The position numbers and the translations under genes are program-made. The notes under the pieces were generated by a model. It saw only the letters and a program-made list of their open reading frames with translations. It was not told where the DNA came from and made no database searches. 64,000 nucleotides of DNA from Hyphodiscus hymeniophilus (taxonomy: Eukaryota; Ascomycota; Leotiomycetes; Helotiales; Hyphodiscaceae). The stretch covers positions 1,240,001 to 1,304,000 of the forward strand of contig VNKQ01000008.1 of the NCBI GenBank assembly GCA_016508695.1, given 5' to 3'. Shown here one piece after another: positions 12,516 through 24,720 of the stretch (its first letter is position 1; each line of letters begins with the position of its first letter).

Positions 12516-13366
12516 GCCAAAAACTGAGCCTCCCCCCAATCCCCGATTGACTCGTCGGCAAGGGTTGGGCTTAAACATACATATATTTCTTTTTCGTCTG
12601 CTTTCATCCTAGGTTTCTTTCTCATCACATACGACAGACTTGGGAGAAGAATCAGTCCTCGAAGACACTCTTTACTGCTTGACCGAATTTCCTATCACTT
12701 TCCTTTGCGCTGTCACAAGATCTGCTGACGCGAGTTTCATAAAAACTTAGACTATCGAAGTCGTTTCAAATACATCTATATATCTTCCTAGAATTGCAGG
12801 GCATTGCATGAAATGCTACCTCTTACGTGACTTCAATGCCTTGAAAGCCGATCCCGAGAGCATATAGGCGACAGATTAGAGTCCTTTCCAGTGTGCTCTG
12901 TTGAGGTTTCAGTCCGCTGAAAAGTGTATAGGACGAAGATATGAAGATGGATAGTTGTTAGAGTGGGCCGGTAGGTTACGATGTAATACTCCTTTACCAA
13001 GAATTGTATCTTGACGGAGGGGCGAGAGGTTGAAGAGGGGCATCAAGGATTACAAGAGGTTATCGTGCTCGAAGCGAGCAGCCAAGGTGCTATGAGCCAT
13101 TCATTGCGAATAAGCAGAATCCATCCTCACGTGCGAGTAGATTGGGAAGCTAGCCAAGTTTGCAAAGTTTCTGTAATTCAATAACAAAGAAGAGAATTGA
13201 AGAAATCTAAACATCGAGAAAAGTTATGTACACATGCAACAACGTCCAGGTAGTGACCTCATTCATCTCATCCTTGTAGTGACAGAAGCTGTCGAGTCCA
13301 TGACATGGGAATTGTTTTCGTAACATCATTACTGCCTCATTGACGCATTTAAGAAGGAGTGGAAAC
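12516..13366. other. Intergenic between convergent genes
   Basis: 3' flanks of the cysteine-cluster gene and the RTA1-like gene. No gene, repeat or RNA is supported. Confidence 0.45.
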
Positions 13367-14671
13367 TTAGACCCCGGCCTCGGACCGGGAATGAGCAGGA
13401 CTATCATCGCTTGCGACCGCAGCAGCATCTTCCTTCTCGGGGTCACCCTTGCGGTTGAAGAGTCGGAAGTTGGCTGCGTCCCAAGCTCCCCGGTACACGA
13501 TCCCGGGATGTAGTATCGTCAAGCACGCCGATGCGATCGTGACCATCGCTCCCTCCAGGACCATGAACGAAACCTGGTTATTGGCCAACGAACCGTCGAA
13601 ACCGCCGGAGAGCTCGGCGACTCTGAATGTCGAACGAGTGAACAGAGTCACCGTTGCCAGAGCGAGACCACAGATGAAGCTCTTGAATAGCGTGCTGTTG
13701 TAGAGAGCGGCATGTTTGGTGTCCCATGCCATGGGGTTCTTGTAGAGTCTGTACGCGTATTCGAGGGACATGACGGAGAAGATGAAGAGCGAGATGACCT
13801 GGAACGAGAGACCTGCCAGCATGGTGTTGATCCCGCCCTGCTGAGTCGAGTACGTGTTTGCCGTGCTCGCGATTCCTCCGCCCGCGCCCTGGAGTACGAG
13901 GGAGAAGAAGTCGCAGCAGCAGAAGATGAGCGTGTAGGTGCGCGGCCGGAAACGCGAGATGGATTCGCTAAATACCACGACTATGCGAGCCAAGCAGAGA
14001 TAAATCGCGGCAGATATGAACGCGGGCGCGATTGTCAGGCAGACTAGGTAGATGATGAAGTTGTTGCCGGTGGGATCGAAGGGGTTCTTGTTGAGGGCGA
14101 TTCGGGAGGCGTAGCCGATGATCTCTCCAACAAGACCGAAGAACATGGCAACTCCGTATCCCCATGTTTTGTGTCTGATTCCCAAGTATACATTTGCGAA
14201 GAGGAAGAGGCCGAAAATTGCGCAGAAGAAAGCGTTACCAGCAAGCGATGGGATATAAGCTATGGGTGCGAGGGTGAGATCACAGGTAGTGAGGTTGCAT
14301 GGCGTAGGGTCGGCGAGGAGAGTGATGTTTCCATATCCAGTGTTGTTGTTTCGATTGTAGCCAGTGACGCCGTCTGTGGGGATGAAGAGAGACTGTCTTC
14401 CCTTCCAGAAGAAGTTAATTGTCCCATTGGGATTGAGTGTGTAGTTGGCGCTAACGTCTCCAGACTGTTGATATTAAATCAGCATTGGTTATCGGTGAAG
14501 TAGTGAATTATATGTGTATATATATACATATATATGAAAGTAAAGAGCATATTTCTGGGACTTTCTTAAGGGCCGTCGTGACCCCTTAGGTCATCAATGA
14601 TTCTTGGGTCAGTCCCCTGCTCTTGGTTCGTATAGAATGCATTGGGACTGAGAAGGAGTAAGTCTTACCAT
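13367..14671 (-). CDS. RTA1-like membrane protein
   Basis: Two exons read leftward: the start codon alone at 14671-14669, then 14464-13367 after a 204-base intron, giving 366 residues. The mature N-terminus (PCNLTTCDLTLAPIAYIPS) is a lumenal or extracellular segment, followed by seven hydrophobic helices with family features such as GIRHKTWGYGVAMFFGL, GEIIGYASR and a central QGAGGGIAS. The RTA1/RSB1 family includes resistance to 7-aminocholesterol and sphingoid-base export in yeast; the substrate here is unknown. The C-tail is hydrophilic with Asp, Glu and Ser. The weak point is the start: I see no ATG in exon 2 upstream of the conserved N-terminus, and an ATG directly followed by a consensus donor (GTAAGA) solves this. 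Confidence 0.85.
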
Positions 14672-15549
14672 CTTGACAAGCTTTGAGGAAGGTTTTGCAG
14701 ATTCGAATTTTGACCCAGAGTGGTGGAGCTGAAGATCAAATCAAGGATTCACGAGGAACGTAGCTGAACGAGTGAAACATTGGAAGAAGAGGGACAAGGG
14801 GAGGCGCAAGACTATATGCAAACAGAGGCTTGAGGGACGCCAAGGCTGAGTTGCCAAGGCTGAAATAGCCAGCGAATCACACGGCGCGTAGAGCTACTAG
14901 TCTCTTATCCGCGGACCCATCAATGGCAGTGAATGACATTCGTATGAGGCTGCCGTTCGTAATCACAAAGGACTCTTGCACCGGTTGTAGCAATGTCGGT
15001 GTATTGCATTCCCCTTTCTGCGCGCTTCTCGTGCGTGGGCTGACGAGGCATCGGGCTCACGGACTCCCGCTGTTTGCGGCGTCTCTCCCTCTTCTCCCCC
15101 TTGGCGCACTAGCGATTTAGCGAGGCAGCCACTCTTAGCACGCTACGAGCGGTCCAATAGCCGACCACCAGGACTGCTTACGTTTTGTTTACGATCAGCC
15201 TCACTTGACAAAATAGGCCAAACCGGGAAAGACGACGTGGCCCGACTACCTGCGTTGACTTCTTTTAGTCTCGAGAGTTCTGCGAGAGTCTGTTTAGGAT
15301 GTTGCTGGGGTGATAGGTTTTATATCTGTGCCGTTGATGAGAAGCGAACAAGAAAAGCAAAACTTAAAAATAAAGAACTGTAATTACACCGTGCTGACAA
15401 GCTGTCAGTTAACGGCACAGGTGCCCCCCAAGTTTCATCCTTCCCAAGGGCAACAAGTTCCAAATAGACCATAACAAGATTGAAAGAATTTTATATCCCA
15501 TACAGTAAGGCCGTTATATGCCAGGCGTAGCGATTGATAGATAGCACTG
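14672..15549. other. Intergenic
   Basis: Upstream region of the RTA1-like gene and 3' flank of the 5-oxoprolinase gene. No supported gene. Confidence 0.4.
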
Positions 15550-18500
15550 TTAATTGCTCTGCTCCTGTCTCATCTGAAACGAGCTTACAAACTCACGTGT
15601 CTCTGGCTCAGTCCGAACCTCCCCCTTCTCACCACTGGCCTGACCCCACCCACCGCCACCAGGCGTCTCAATGATGAATCTATCGCCCTTTCGCACTGTG
15701 AAGTCCTTCCGCCCTCCAACGTTCACATATCGATCCCTCCCATCCTGTAGCTTCTCCACGAGAGTATTCTTCCCACTCATCCCCGGGCCACCACCCACCA
15801 TGCCAAAGGGTTGATATACCCTCCTCTCACTGACAATTGACGCACTCAGATCCCTCCCAAACTCATACTCTCTGATGACACCCATTCCGCCATCATATTG
15901 CCCCACTCCGCCGCTTCCCGGGCGCAAAGTAAAGCGATTCAGCACACACGGGTATCTCTTCTCTAGGACTTCCGGATCGGTGATTCGCGTGTTGGTCATG
16001 TGTATATGAACACCCGATGTCCCATGCCACCCCTCACCAGCACCCGAACCACCGCAAATCGTTTCTCCAAACCCAAAGCCGTTGATCGTTTTCCCAGTCT
16101 CGGGTTCCTTTCCTCCAAACCCAATTGAGAACATGTTGGAATCTCCCTGGCTCGCAGCGCAGGCTTGGAAGGCCTTGATCAAAACATCCGTAACGCGCTG
16201 AGACGTGATTGGGTTACCCGCACATACTGCCGCGGCACCACTGGGATTGAGGATCGTTCCGTGGGGAATGTTGAACTCGATGGGCAGGAGACAACCTTCA
16301 TTGAGGGGAATTGGCTCGTTGATTAGACAGCGGAGCACGTACATTGTCGCCGATTTGGTAACGGCTGAGGGAGCATTAAAGGAGTGAAGACCCTCGAAAC
16401 CTGTGCCGGTGAAGTCGATTTTCGCAGACCCGGTTGGTGAAATGGTTATTGTTACTACAATGGGAGTCCCGTCGTCCATGTGGTCGATTGCTTTTAGGGG
16501 CTGGCCGTTGAATTTCTTGTAGGTTTGCGCAAGGTAGGCCCGGACGGCTGTTGCGGCGTTCTTCTTGATTGCGTCCATGTAGAAATGTACCATTTTGACT
16601 CCGCACTCCTTGATCAAAGCTTGAACAAGAGTAGCTCCCTTAGTATTCGCTGCAATCTGAGCTTTCAAATCGTTCAAATTGTCGTCCAGCTTTCTCGTCC
16701 CGCTGCATCCCGGGTAAGCTCCTGGCTCGTCGACCATGACTCGAGAGATTTCCTCTTCGTTGAAAACACCGTCCCGGACAAGAAACATTGAGGTAATCTG
16801 GGCGCCCTCCTCGTAGAGCCTTGTGCTGCTTGCTGGCATGGAACCTGGTAATATACCTCCGATCTCTGAGTGATGGCCACGCGATGCTGTATAGAAGCTG
16901 ATGTTTTTGCCTTCGTTATCAAAGACAGGAGTGATGACAGTGATATCTGGCAGATGAGTGCCGCCGGCAAGAGGACTGAGAAGTCAGCATCTGCTGAGAT
17001 TGTAGGTGAAATCGCCAGACTTACGTATTTGATACGAGAACATCCCCAGGTCGTAGATTCTTGGAGTGGAGGTTATGCTGGAAGCGCACAGCGTGCTCCA
17101 TACTGCCCAAATGTACTGGGACGTGGGGAGCATTGGCAACTAGACCACCGTCCGGCTAGGCGATGTCAGCAAAACACCACGGATACCATATACGGAACAC
17201 CTACACCAAAGAGCGCACAGCTGAAATCAAGTCTCTCCTTAATATTGACAGACACACTAGTCTTTTGTAACGTCAATCCCATTTGCTCTGCGATACCCAT
17301 GAAGCGATTCGACATAACAGATAAGTGAACAGGATTCTCGGTCAAAGGCTCCGAATCGATCTCGAGCTCAGGTTGTGAGGATTCGCCAGACGCAAGATCG
17401 ATCACAACATGTGACTTCAAGATCCTGGCAGTCGCGTCTGGTTGCACGACAATCATCTGGGTTTCATCGTAAATCATGGCAGGTCCTTGAATCGTATCTC
17501 CAGGCGTACATTCCTTCAGAAAATGAAGCGGCGCATTTGTCCAACCACCTTTAAAATAGACTCTAAGACTCTTGTGGCCGTCCGTGCCAACTTCATTTGA
17601 CGACAGCCTTGACATTTCGCTGCTGATCGACTTCTTTTTGTTTAATTGGAAACTAGCGTTGGCTCGTCCTCGTACCCGCAGGTTCTCCACAAGAACCTTG
17701 CGGTTGGGCAGAGTGAACGAAAATTCCCGTTGGTGTTCTTCGATGAACGCTGAAGCGTAGTCGCCATTTTGAGGCTCAAGGATCATGATCATTGTATCAG
17801 AACCCGAGTATCTCAGGTTGACATATCGTTCATATGTGATCTGATCGTTTGCGAAACCTTCAGCCCTGAGCTCTCGTGCCACTTGCCCCTACAATCTCTT
17901 TAGCCATTCATCCATGGAGTGAATCCCTAGGTTGTAACAGTTGTTAACATACCTGTAAGTTTGACAATCGGAATTGGACCTCTTCGATTGAGGACTCATA
18001 CTCGCAAGAACATGGCTCATGTTTCTCATGTACAGTGTCTGCCAATGCCATGCCGTAAGCACTGAGAATGGATGCATGCTTATGGATAATGACTTGTTTG
18101 ATGTTGAGACGATCTGCAATGGCCTGTTGATGTTAGTCGATAATCAAACCGCATTTCAGGAATACTCACACAAGCATGCTGACCGCCAGCACCTCCAAAA
18201 CTCGCAAGGTTGTGATCTGCGGTGTTGTACCCCTTCGACTCTGTGATCTGTCTGATTGGTCGACACATTGACTCGTTCGCCACATCAAGAAATCCCAAAC
18301 AGACCTCCTCGACAGACAAAAGCTTGCCTCCGGACTTCTTCAAGTCATTGTTAATAACCTCGGTCAAGTCTTCAAACAATTTCCTCGAAGTCTCATAGTC
18401 TAGAGGTTCATTTTCGTGAGGACCGAAAATCTTCGGGAAGTGATTAGCGGATAGTCGCCCGAGCACGAGATTAGCATCGGTGACTGTCAAAGGGCCTCCT

Positions 18501-19933
18501 TTTCGATAGCAAGCAGGACCAGGATGGGCACTAGCGGATTGTGGTCCAGCATTAAACAGCCCATTTCGATAGGTGAGAATGCTTCCACCTCCTGCAGCAA
18601 CTGTAGTGATCTCTAATTGGGGCGTTTGAACAGTCACTCCAGCGATCACATTCTCGAGAGTGTGAGTTAACAGGCCACCATACCTGCTGACATCAGTAGA
18701 AGTGCCTGTTTGATGTCAGATTCGATTCGGAATACCACCGGTACTACTTTACCTCCCATGTCAAATCCAATGCATGGAGTTTTGTTGTCTTCATCATAGC
18801 ATGTTTGACTGAAGCCCACAACTCCACCAGCTGGTCCAGACAAGATGGCTTGTATACCATTGAACTTTTGCCACGAGACCAGACCTCCATCCGATTGCAT
18901 GAACTCGCAACGAGCACCATTTCTGCTGTCTTCTAGCTTTCCGATAAATCCAGATCTGAAGCCTTCGATATATTCTTTTACAACCGGTGACAGGTAAGCG
19001 TCTGCTGCAGCTGAGTGCCCACGTGATACTGCCTTGATCATAGGGAGTAGCTGTGATGATAGAGATATCTGGGTGAAGCCAATTTCTTTGGCCAGATTGC
19101 CAATTGCGAGCTCGTGATCGGGAAAGGTGTATGAATGGAGTAGAACTACCGCCAGAGATCTCACCCCACTGTCGAAGAGCTTCTGCAAGCCTTCTTTCGC
19201 TTTCTCAACATCTGAAGTGGGTGAGTCAATATTGAGCTGCAGGACGAGCCGAAGAGTTGCTTACCAAGGGGCTGTAGAATCCTTATCAGCTCTCCGCCCA
19301 CCCCCTTAATGACATTGATGTCGTCGACTAAAGCCTCTATTTCCGCTGTCGATTTTGGTGAAGGATCCTCGGTGTACTCTTCTGGGGTCACCCTCTCGTC
19401 TATTTCCAAAACTTCAGTAAATAAAGGCGAAGCTCGACGAATGTTTAGGTCAAAGAGGCGAGGTCTTGTCTGATCTCCGATTCTGAGCAGATCTGCATGG
19501 CCTCTTGATACGACGAGAGCACAGTTTTCTGCCGATCTCTCCAATAGTGCATTTGTTGCAACTGTTGTTCCCATTTTGATAGAAGCTAGTATGAGGTGAG
19601 CTCATGTGATAATGTAAGGCGTTGTGTATTTACCAATACAACTTGTGTCTATGGGCTCTCCCCGGCTCAACTTCTCTCCGGTCACCCTTTCCAGTATCCT
19701 TCTGATTCCTTCCTAATGACTATCAGTTCTAGACTTTCAATCCAGCTTGAGTCTACACTTACTGTGGGAGCATCATCGTAATTCGAGGGATCAACGCTGA
19801 GAAGTTTCACCACGATGTCCTCTTTCCCAGGGATATTAGTAGCAATACAATCTGTGAACGTTCCGCCTCTATCGATGGCAATCCCAATGCCATCTTTCAT
19901 GGGGGAAGGAGGTGGTGTAACGGCTGAAGGCAT
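15550..19933 (-). CDS. OXP1: 5-oxoprolinase (ATP-hydrolysing)
   Basis: Nine exons read leftward: 19933-19763, 19712-19634, 19585-19265, 19211-18753, 18705-18170, 18123-17953, 17888-17205, 17155-17025, 16975-15550. They total 1326 codons including the stop, matching the roughly 1290-residue family. The enzyme converts 5-oxo-L-proline to glutamate with ATP in the glutathione cycle and is cytosolic. The N-terminal HyuA half begins with the acetate-kinase-like phosphate loop (IAIDRGGTFTDC), then MGTTVATNALLER, FDLNIR, SGPAGGVVG, GFDMGGTSTDVSR and SFGGAGGQHAC. The HyuB half shows SCALFGPDGG, GGTHLPDITVITPVF, SRGHHSEIGG and the C-terminal ETPGGGGWG. No disruption is seen. A hydantoinase role is less likely because A and B are fused in one chain. 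Confidence 0.93.
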
Positions 19934-21897
19934 TTTGGATGAACAATCACACTTCCCAAGAATAATACGGAAGTATACGACCAGAGAAATGAGGAGATTT
20001 TGGAATATATAACAAGGATCTGGACATGCGCGAGAGGAAGTCCGTCCCCGCCAATCTTTGGCAAACGGGCGGCTCAACCAAACTCAAACTATAAGGAGCT
20101 AGTCATGTCATGAATAATTGAAATGAATCAAACCACATCCCACCTTTGATACCATCATGTCTGTATCTTTGGAGCCGACTATGGCCGGTTGATTGTTGAT
20201 CGTTGAAGGTCGTTGATTCTCGGCGTGCTCACGCTACTCGTACCCTACCAATACTTAGCGGCATTTCGTGGTACCACGATTTCGAAATCTACCAGTGCTG
20301 ACTGAAATGAACACAGCATTTCGGAATTATACGTCACCCCAGTGCCAATCCATTTGTGTTGGGCGAGTGCACAACTTGCAGTACCATCAGCGTCTTACGA
20401 TTTTTGAAGGTCATTGCGGTTCACGTGATATGCACATGCTATGCCACATGAGTAGCTGTAAGCAGGAGAAAGACAACTTTCATGTCTTTGTATATTTTAT
20501 CTACAGTCTTTTCGATATCAGGAAATTTTGTGACTCATAGGTGGTGGCTCTTTACGAAGAAACCCAGCTAGCATCCAAGGTTTCAGGTTGCTTAAGGTAC
20601 CGCGGCGCTAGTGGTCCGTTTCAGGCTTCACGACCTTTAAAAGACTCGTACTAAACCAACGAATTCAATCATATATACACACATTTCCAACGTTGCAATT
20701 ATGACTCAACTGCCGACTTGAGCCGTGCGGTCAATCATCAAGCATATCTTGCTCGATGTGGATGGTGACTAGAATAGTCTTTGCGAACGAGGAGGCTGAC
20801 GGGAATTGACGCAAGCTTCTGGTATGCTTCTGAACTCAAGGTTTACTCTACGAAGGACGTTACAGTAACCAGCTTTCTATTTATGAGTAACAAATGTAGT
20901 GCATTGGCCTCTCTCTTTCGTAGGACCTCAGTAGGCATCATTTACAGGAAGTTTGCGCATCGAGGCCTCAACTATTCGGAGACTGGTTGTGTTGATATTG
21001 GGTACAGTCTGTTTCCATCAGTACTTTGTAGCTGGCGTGATTTGAAGTATGATTTACAGCGCTCTCATGATATAGGCGCGGTCTTCTTTTTCAACTTGTC
21101 AAGAGAATCGAGTATTCAATAAAACGAGATTGCCTTTCATGCTATTTCTACATTGTCTCCATCGTCGATCGTTACGTATGTCTTCCTATTATGCATTCTG
21201 CGGAAATTACATTGGTCCCACTATTCGCAATCTCTCCAGTCTCTCCGTTTCCCATTTCGCTTTCTCAAGCCTCTCTGCAAAAGTGAGCTTCGCATTCGAA
21301 GTCTCGTATGCCCACGTGTGTAGCTGGTGTTCGTTCATATACGTGATAGTGTCGGTACTGGCGAAGTCTGAAGTACTCTATTTGTCGTATGGTGTGGTTG
21401 TGCTGAGAGCTGGTTTACCTCGATGTTGAGGAGTGGTGGGATGTTGTTTGAACGCAACATTGTTCGAAGTGGAAGAGCTGTAAGTGCCAGTTATTAGTTT
21501 CGAGGCTGTGTGTATTTTGATGAGTGTTCATACTATATTTCATGGCCTTGGCTGGAAGGGTCCATTTTTGTTCTTTTCTAGCGTTGAATGGGAGTGTGCC
21601 CAGAGTTTGTCGTCGAGATAAGCTGTTGTTCTCAGATAGCTGAGTATTGGAATCGCAGCGCAAGTACTTTCTGGAAGTACCCAGTCCTTCGTCAGGTGCA
21701 AAGAGATAGACCAGCTTACTCGAGATTGAACATTTCGAAAAGGTCCTTTGAGCAGGTTTTAGGAATTGGGAAGCTCATATGAAAAACGCGAATAGGGGAT
21801 CGACCAGAGAAACTGCGCCAGGATATCAGCATATAATGCATGGGAGTGCGTTGAAGGTAACATCTTTCGATTGGACGTACTGTCATCACCTCGAACT

Positions 21898-21943
21898 CCT
21901 GCAACGCCACCTGAGGACATCCTGCAACGCCACCTAAGGACAT
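21898..21943. repeat. 23-bp tandem duplication
   Basis: CCTGCAACGCCACCTGAGGA and its continuation CAT are repeated once immediately, with a single G-to-A change (CTGAGG against CTAAGG). Confidence 0.85.
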
Positions 21944-22773
21944 TCAATGGAAGGAACTATACGGATGTTCAACTTCCACATACGGAAGAACGGTTCTGAC
22001 ATAGGTTCTCAATCGTGGAGTAAGAGAAGCCAATTACGATGAAGCCGTAAGGTCACCCGAAGTTGGCATGGAGCTCCACTTACCCGTACCCCCACTCACC
22101 GCTATGTTCGGGAAAAAACATGCCTAAGATTCCTATTCCAGCTCTGAATGCATTACTTCAATTCAAATGTTTACGCTACTGGCACGCGTCAAACCTGGCT
22201 TGGTTGTATCGGTGGGCACCACAAAAGCATGGCCGCGGTCAACGCGCCGAGATCTCCAATCCCGTCGGAAAACCTTGAAATATTCGCCGATATCAGGGGC
22301 TGCACCCAATACTGGCCCAGAACATATCCCGCAAGAAGAGTCAAAGATGTCAATTTATCTCATGGCGGAGAGTTAATCGGTGAGATCAAGACCAATGTAG
22401 GGGCAGGGAACAGCTACTGCAGACTACGCCAAGGGGAAGAACTGCAAAGCCTGAGATAGCTCTAGAAATACTGAGCAACGTGGAGTGAGGGATGCATATG
22501 ACTTCGACGAGTTGAGATCTGAATCACATAGTGCGCAGTTTAGAGTCTTCGTCTGCTTGCCAATGGAAAGAGGGTGCGCAAGAAATAAGAATGCCATGGA
22601 AAGCTGGTGGAAGTAAAGCTCTGACGACCGGAGAACACATGCCGCTGTTACGGTCGGTTTTTTTTTTTCTTGAATCGTTTTCCTTTCTTTTCCTTGAATG
22701 ATGCCAAAGCTAGGATATGAGACGCGTGGCGTTCTGTGTAACTATCGCTAACTCGGACCCTGCGACTCGGTCC

Positions 22774-22799
22774 TTTGGAGGGCATTTTTGCCCTCCAAA
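22774..22799. repeat. Perfect 11-bp hairpin
   Basis: TTTGGAGGGCA pairs with TGCCCTCCAAA across a four-T loop. It could be a transcription-associated stem or the end of a small mobile element; no adjacent target-site duplication was recognised. Confidence 0.8.
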
Positions 22800-23426
22800 C
22801 CGTAGGGATCGTCTCTGTGTTTTCCCCCAGAATACAACATCAATGAATAACCCCAAAATTTTGACTTGGCGAGGCCGCCGCTGACAAGGAGATCCAATCC
22901 GGCTCGTCGGATGATTGTTCCTGTCTTGCGCCGCAACAATTCAACCTTGCTCAATCTCGCCTTGCCAACTCGTGAGCTCTGAAAAAAAGGTCGAAAGAGA
23001 ACAATCAACTCTAGGTAAAAAAAATATACTCGGAGTCGGTGCCTCGGAAATTGTTGATTCGCCGTTGAGAACGCATCCCGAAATAGAGTAGGGAGGGTGC
23101 GAGGTCGAGGAGATGAAAGGTTGAGAAGGTTGAGGAGCGGGCAAGACCATTACGCTTTGCCCAAAGTAGGACGTACTCGAGTACTGTCCTAACACGGAAC
23201 CTTGTGAACGTGCAGGCCAAACAGGGCGTCCAGGGATTAGGGGGCCTGCAGGCAAGAGTACTGTTTGGCCGGTGTGTCCATTATCCACTGGCCGGAAATA
23301 GCCAGTGCCTGTGAGGCTCTGCTCAATCCTCAAGGTGCAAGGGTTTATCCACTTGTCAGCTCTCGCAACCCTCTTGTACAGTAAAGAGGCGCTTTCACTT
23401 GAGCAAAAACTCGGAGAACCTATAAT

Positions 23427-23463
23427 CCCCTTGTAAAGAGGCGTAACCCCTTGTAAAGAGGCG
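23427..23463. repeat. 17-bp direct repeat, two copies
   Basis: CCCCTTGTAAAGAGGCG occurs at 23427-23443 and again at 23447-23463, separated by TAA. A related GTAAAGAGGCG lies about 60 bases to the left. Confidence 0.85.
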
Positions 23464-23640
23464 CTTGCATAAAGACTGAGTTTTTGGGGCAGTACGGCAA
23501 ACAGGCACATGATTTTTTCGGGCTTAGGCTATGGGACTTCCCCGGAGTACATATACCGTTTTGGGTGGATCCCTGTCTAGACTTCATCATCTGAGCTTTC
23601 ATATGTGAGCATGTCTGGGGATCTGCTTCAGATTGCACAC

Positions 23641-23697
23641 TAAACCACTTTCCAAAGTTATCTCGCATCGTCCGAGATAACTCTAGAAAGTGGTTTA
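23641..23697. repeat. 25-bp inverted repeat with 7-base loop
   Basis: The left arm (TAAACCACTTTCC...TCTCG) and the right arm (CGAGATAACT...GTGGTTTA) pair over 25 positions with two mismatches, around the loop CATCGTC. Both mismatches are of the A.C type expected from transitions. It resembles a short palindromic element or a MITE core. Confidence 0.85.
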
Positions 23698-24184
23698 GCG
23701 GCATGTAGGCCCCCGTCACGGTCAACGTCAGCTCCACAGCTTCCACCATGTCCGGAACCACCCCCGACAAGACCTCTGCCACCTCTACCTAAGTGATTGG
23801 GTTACATTTTCCACAGGACAGGAAGATCGTGCGGCTCTGAGCTTGCCGACTGTATAACCAAAATATCTGCGAACTAATGATTCGTGGACATTGCTGGCCA
23901 GGCATGGACTTGAAGTGGAATAATTAATTGGATTATGAACAGACTTCATCCGGCAATCTTGGTCAAACAAAGCTTTTATTTATAGGAAACAAGGATTGTC
24001 ATTGCTGTATTTGCACTTGTTGTTCCACCATTCGCCGTTTCCAATCGCCATTTTTCCTGCCTCCTTGTCCGTCTACCCCAGTTGATCCCCGGATAATCAT
24101 TTAGTTGTCTTATGCTGTTTGAGTGACGCAGCTTCCCACTAGGCAACGGGAATTCAGTACTTTTCCATGAATGAAGTGTCACCT

Positions 24185-24720
24185 TAACCTTTATCAAGAG
24201 AAAGCGAGAGCCTGATACAAATGTTGCAGTAGATACAGAGAGGTAATCTGTGAAGGAGTGGTTGGTAACTGAGTTTCCTTACCTTGGCTTTTTCAAGATT
24301 CTCGGCGACAGTGAGGTTTGAATTTGCAGTATTGTAAATCCAACGCTGGAGTTGATGTCCGCTTTGGTAAGTAGTGTTATTGGTAGTAACGCCCACGACC
24401 TCAGAAGAAGTATGGAGACGGGCCTCATGGATGCTGTGCGATCTGAGGCTTGCCTCCACCATCTTAGGATCCTCGACGGTGGTATGGCTTTGAGGGTTCG
24501 TGAGCACCTGTTCCTCGACGTCTTTGTTCAACGAAGATTGGCGATTTTTGGACTCCGTAGCACTCTGCATGGAGGAAGTCACCGTCGACACCGGGTTCCT
24601 GTTTGGCGTATGAGTTAGAAAATGTATGATGAGGTGGAGACTGAGTGAACCTCGATGTTCCAATACTTACTCTTTCTTCTCGCCTTGCTTCATGTTTTTT
24701 GTACTATTCTTGTTGGACAT
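24185..24720 (-). CDS. Candidate small orphan gene
   Basis: Read leftward, ATG at 24720-24718 opens an exon to 24671 (GTAAGT donor). A 72-base intron with a CTAAC branch site ends at 24599, and the second exon runs from 24598 to about 24283, again before a GTAAGG donor. The last exon is uncertain: read-through reaches a stop near 24184, and two acceptors give shorter tails. The predicted product has about 125-145 residues and is hydrophilic, starting with a Lys-rich segment and ending near QLQRWIYNTANS. There is no signal peptide or known family. The frame-consistent intron with a good branch point is the main support. Confidence 0.4.

Larger units (their letters stand above)
19934..24184. 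other. Gene-poor block, left part
   Basis: Upstream of the 5-oxoprolinase gene I find no gene that I can support over 4 kb. Open frames are short and lack conserved motifs; the longest, leftward at 23510-22941, has a biased composition and no domain. The block contains two perfect or near-perfect hairpins, two short tandem duplications and a T-run near 22660, listed separately. Confidence 0.4.

Noticed and set aside
22941..23510. 189-codon leftward open frame
   Set aside because: Composition is repeat-driven, there is no family match or splice signal, and it overlaps the short direct repeats.
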